The position numbers and the translations under genes are program-made. Positions 60,480 to 64,000 of a stretch of 64,000 nt of DNA are shown here, piece after piece; the stretch's first letter is position 1; the number at the start of each line of letters is the position of its first letter. Source of the stretch: Streptomyces griseus (GTDB taxonomy: Bacteria; Bdellovibrionota; Bdellovibrionia; Bdellovibrionales; Bdellovibrionaceae). Location of the stretch: NCBI GenBank assembly GCA_943330705.2, contig CALQIT020000001.1:1-64000 (forward strand), given 5' to 3'. The notes under the pieces were generated by a model. It searched no databases. It worked only from the letters and a program-made list of their open reading frames with translations, and was not told the DNA's origin.

Positions 60480-61424
60480 ATGGCACAAGTAACCATGAAG
60501 GAAATGCTTGATGCTGGAGTTCATTTCGGACACCAGACTCAACGTTGGAACCCAAAGATGAAGCCCTACGTTTATACGTCTCGGGGTGGAATCCACATCA
60601 TCGATCTACAAAAAACAGTAGTTCGTGCAAATAAAGCGGCAGATTTCGTCAAAAAAATCGCATCCGAAGGCGGACGAGTAATTTTTGTCGGAACTAAAAA
60701 GCAAGCTGTCGAGCCAATTCAAGAGGCTGCACAAAAGTGTGGCCAGTTTTACGTCACTAAACGTTGGTTGGGTGGCATGCTGACAAATTTCCAAACGATC
60801 AAAGCTTCGATTGATCGCCTGCGCAAAATCGATCTTATGCGTGAAAAGGGTGAGCTAGAGTATTTCACTAAAAAAGAACGCGCAGGAATGGAAAAAGAAT
60901 ATGTTCGTCTAAGTGAATTCCTAAATGGAATCCGTGACATGAAAGATCAACCAGCTGCGATGTTTGTGGTTGATTTGCCAAAAGAACATATCGCTGTTGC
61001 CGAGGCCCGTCGTTTAAAAATGCCAGTTATTGCGGTTGCTGATACCAACTCAGATCCAGAATTGATCGATTTTCCAATTCCAGGAAATGATGATGCAATT
61101 CGATCAATCAAGCTTTTTGCGAACCTCATTGCAGATGCTTACATCGAAGGCGCAAAAGAATATGAACAAAAACTTCGAGTAGAAACAGACAAGGGATCTG
61201 ATTTGGCGAAAGAAAGAGAAGCGGCAGCACCTGCTTCAGATCGTCAAGATCGCCGCCCTCGTCGTGGCACTCCAGGCAAACCAGAAGCCAAGAGACCAGA
61301 ACCTTCAGTTATTAAGGTTTCCAAACAGCGCCAATTGGTTGCTGCGGGAATGGCTGAGGTTGTTGAAATTCAAGCCGAGCTTGAGAACCAAGATGAGAAA
61401 AAAGAAGAAACTACTGAAGAGTAG
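60480..61424 (+). CDS. rpsB: 30S ribosomal protein S2 with long C-terminal extension
   Basis: This encodes 314 residues. The N-terminal MKEMLDAGVHFGHQTQRWNPKM and KRWLGGMLTN motifs are S2 signatures. From about residue 235 to the end there is a charged, low-complexity tail with no counterpart in E. coli S2 (241 residues), including a short helical part (QLVAAGMAEVVEIQAELE). Length and composition suggest a disordered extension exposed at the ribosome surface. First gene of the rpsB-tsf-pyrH-frr-uppS cluster. Confidence 0.96.
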   Translation: MAQVTMKEMLDAGVHFGHQTQRWNPKMKPYVYTSRGGIHIIDLQKTVVRANKAADFVKKIASEGGRVIFVGTKKQAVEPIQEAAQKCGQFYVTKRWLGGMLTNFQTIKASIDRLRKIDLMREKGELEYFTKKERAGMEKEYVRLSEFLNGIRDMKDQPAAMFVVDLPKEHIAVAEARRLKMPVIAVADTNSDPELIDFPIPGNDDAIRSIKLFANLIADAYIEGAKEYEQKLRVETDKGSDLAKEREAAAPASDRQDRRPRRGTPGKPEAKRPEPSVIKVSKQRQLVAAGMAEVVEIQAELENQDEKKEETTEE

Positions 61425-61440
61425 TTCCATACAATGTCTT

Positions 61441-61482
61441 GAGACCGCTTGTGCTTGTTTTATGAGGCAACAATGCGGTCTC
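61441..61482 (+). terminator. Terminator/attenuator between rpsB and tsf
   Basis: An 8-bp stem (61441-61448 with 61475-61482) is followed by TTATTTTATAATTTT. This would reduce read-through into tsf, so the elongation factor gene may also have its own promoter. Confidence 0.65.
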
Positions 61483-61524
61483 TTATTTTATAATTTTAAA
61501 TCAGGCTAAATTAGGAGTTTATTT

Positions 61525-62439
61525 ATGTCTATTTCAGCTGCCATGGTTCGTGATCTACGCGAAAAAACAAGTGCCGGAATGATGGATTGCAAAAAAGCTT
61601 TAGAAGAAACCAAAGGTGACTTCGAAGCTGCCGTCGAATGGCTTCGCAAAAAAGGATTAGCATCGGCTGCAAAAAAAGCAGATCGTTTGGCTTCGGAAGG
61701 TATCGTTTCAGCTTTCGTAAATAGCGGAAAAACCGGAGCTGTAATTGAAGTTAATTCTGAAACTGATTTCGTTGCAAAAAATGAGTTATTTAAGCAATTC
61801 GTTAGTAATATGGCCAAATACATTGCGACTTCCCCATCTGCTCCGGCTGATGTTCCAGCTTTGTTGGAGACTGTCATTGATGGCATTAAAGTTGGCGAAA
61901 CCCTTAAAGAATCAATTGCAAAGATCGGTGAGAACTTAGTAATCCGAAGATTTGCGCGTTTTGATTCCCCGGGATTTGTGCATTGTTATGTTCATGGCGA
62001 TGGTAAAATCGGTGTTTTAGTTGAACTCTCGACGGCTCAGTCGTCCGATCAAATCAAAACTTTTGCCAATGACGTTTGCCTTCATGCTGCAGCAATGAGT
62101 CCGATTAGCTTATCAATGGAAGATGTTCCTGCAGAAATCGTTGCCAAAGAAAGAGAAATCTTAATTGGAAAAAATATTGAGCAAGGAAAAAAGCCTGAGA
62201 TGATTGAAAAAATTGTTGAAGGTCAAATTAAGAAATTCTTGGCAGAAAGTTGTTTGTTAGAACAGGCTTTCGTAAAAAATCCTGATATCAAAGTTAAAGA
62301 TTATATGAAAGAGACCGGAAAAAAGATCGGCGAAGAGTTAACTATCAAACGTTTTGTGCGGTTTGAGTTGGGCGAAGGTCTACAAAAACGTTCAACTGAT
62401 TTTGCTGCAGAAGTCGCAGCTCAAACTAAGGCTCACTAG
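61525..62439 (+). CDS. tsf: Translation elongation factor Ts
   Basis: This encodes 304 residues. The N-terminal LREKTSAGMMDCKKALEE and the core motif ETDFVAKNELFKQF are typical EF-Ts sequences. EF-Ts catalyses nucleotide exchange on EF-Tu. A GGAG SD is seen upstream. It is second in the rpsB cluster, after the terminator hairpin. Confidence 0.96.
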   Translation: MSISAAMVRDLREKTSAGMMDCKKALEETKGDFEAAVEWLRKKGLASAAKKADRLASEGIVSAFVNSGKTGAVIEVNSETDFVAKNELFKQFVSNMAKYIATSPSAPADVPALLETVIDGIKVGETLKESIAKIGENLVIRRFARFDSPGFVHCYVHGDGKIGVLVELSTAQSSDQIKTFANDVCLHAAAMSPISLSMEDVPAEIVAKEREILIGKNIEQGKKPEMIEKIVEGQIKKFLAESCLLEQAFVKNPDIKVKDYMKETGKKIGEELTIKRFVRFELGEGLQKRSTDFAAEVAAQTKAH

Positions 62440-62456
62440 AAAATTTCAAATCTTAA

Positions 62457-63185
<729 letters not shown>

Positions 63186-63201
63186 TTTTTTGGAGGAATC
63201 C

Positions 63202-63759
63202 ATGAGTGCAGACATCAAAAAAAGAGCCTTAGAAAAAATGGAAAAATCACTTCAATCGTTAGTCAGTGAGTTGAAGAAGATTCGCACCGGCCGGGCGCAG
63301 GTCTCAATGCTCGATAATGTAAAAGTAAACTATTATGGATCAATGTCACCTTTGAGTCAGGTGGCAGCAATTTCTTGCCCGGATGCGAAGTCATTTTTGA
63401 TTGCTCCGTGGGAAGCTTCAATTTTAAAGGAAATTGAGCAGGCACTTGTAAAAAGTGATTTAGGCATGGCGCCAATGAACGATGGTAAAGTTATTCGTCT
63501 GCGAGTTCCGGATTTGACTGAAGATCGACGAAAGGATCTAGCCAAACAGACTAAAAAAATTGTTGAAGACGCCAGAGTCTCGATCAGGATGGGACGACGG
63601 GACGCCAATGAAGAGGTAAAAAAACTTCTGAAGGACAAGGCGACCAGCGAAGACGAAGCAAAAAAATCAGAAACTGAAATTCAAAAAATGACTGATGACT
63701 ACATTAAAAAAGTAGATGCTATCTCTGAAGAGAAAGAGAAAAGCATCTTGACCATATAG
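63202..63759 (+). CDS. frr: Ribosome recycling factor
   Basis: This encodes 185 residues from the ATG at 63202 (SD GGAGG), the same length as E. coli RRF; the frame to 63190 adds four residues without an SD. The body has the ELKKIRTGRAQVSMLDNVKVNYYG and ANEEVKKL motifs. It splits post-termination ribosomes together with EF-G. Confidence 0.96.
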   Translation: MSADIKKRALEKMEKSLQSLVSELKKIRTGRAQVSMLDNVKVNYYGSMSPLSQVAAISCPDAKSFLIAPWEASILKEIEQALVKSDLGMAPMNDGKVIRLRVPDLTEDRRKDLAKQTKKIVEDARVSIRMGRRDANEEVKKLLKDKATSEDEAKKSETEIQKMTDDYIKKVDAISEEKEKSILTI

Positions 63760-63777
63760 ACGGCTGGGATTGAAGGG

Positions 63778-64000
63778 ATGAGTTTACCCAAACATTTAGC
63801 AATTATTATGGATGGAAATGGCCGCTGGGCAAAACAGCGAAGCCGCCCGCGAACCTTTGGTCATATTAAAGGCGCCAGAGTTGCTAAACAAATAATTACG
63901 GCGTGTGCTGAAAAGGGAATCTGCTACTTGACCCTTTATGCCTTTAGCAGCGAAAACTGGCTAAGACCCCATGCAGAAGTTTCTTTTTTGATGAACTTGC
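63778..64000 (+). CDS. uppS: Undecaprenyl diphosphate synthase, C-terminus cut by window end
   Basis: The first 74 codons read [19 protein letters not shown] then GHIKGA and [11 protein letters not shown], the cis-prenyltransferase signatures including the catalytic Asp in IMDGNG. It makes C55 lipid carrier for cell-wall synthesis. It follows frr directly, as in many bacteria. The 3' part lies outside the window. GAAGGG lies just before the start. Confidence 0.9.
   Translation, partial: MSLPKHLAIIMDGNGRWAKQRSRPRTFGHIKGARVAKQIITACAEKGICYLTLYAFSSENWLRPHAEVSFLMNL

Overview
The window looks like a chromosomal segment of a Bdellovibrio-like predatory bacterium (Bdellovibrionota) or a close free-living relative. 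This is inferred from gene content, not from a database match. Supporting signs are: moderate-to-low GC; a Gram-negative envelope gene set (FtsEX-EnvC-CtpA, PBP1A, TolC, TonB, a beta-barrel protein, lipoproteins); many secreted proteins of unknown function; an AmgK-MurU-NagZ peptidoglycan-recycling set; a TadG-like pilus protein; sigma-54 regulation; and the gene order rpsB-tsf-pyrH-frr-uppS. Start codons were chosen by Shine-Dalgarno (SD) sequence, and many adjacent genes are coupled by ATGA overlaps.

Layout. 1-2.7 kb: an unknown gene pair, tRNA-Val and a TPR/winged-helix regulator with a small exported protein. 2.7-8.6 kb: protein quality control (lon, clpX, clpP), with a membrane-protein pair between lon and clpX. 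8.7-16.8 kb: pepA, then a coupled operon of two ArsA/GET3-like ATPases, a TPR lipoprotein and a glutamate-cysteine ligase-like enzyme, then tig. 16.9-21.6 kb: the division operon ftsE-ftsX-envC-like-ctpA. 22-29.3 kb: a coiled-coil exported protein, then PBP1A coupled to UvrA. 29.5-34 kb: a sigma-54 activator, a degenerate AAA+ relative behind a good sigma-54 promoter, then amgK-murU.

34-44.4 kb is the secretome-rich part: two Gly-rich exported proteins, an exported kinase-fold protein, a 34-residue amphipathic peptide gene with a hairpin over its SD, a long GC-rich palindrome, a TadG-like protein, nagZ and a diheme cytochrome c. 44.4-47.5 kb looks like turnover DNA: intact hipB with three palindromic sites, a decayed hipA, orphan exported proteins and a GC-rich structured gap. 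47.5-60.2 kb holds tonB, a 41-residue basic protein, a beta-barrel protein, galU, priA, a CFI-box protein, an FAD enzyme, a DUF4143-type ATPase behind two large palindromes, and a TolC-like protein. 60.2-64 kb is the translation/uppS operon, cut by the window end.

The most unusual items are the amphipathic mini-gene (37.9-38.03 kb), the sigma-54 promoter with its pseudo-AAA+ gene, the exported kinase-like protein, the palindrome at 38.17 kb and the ATPase with twin palindromes.
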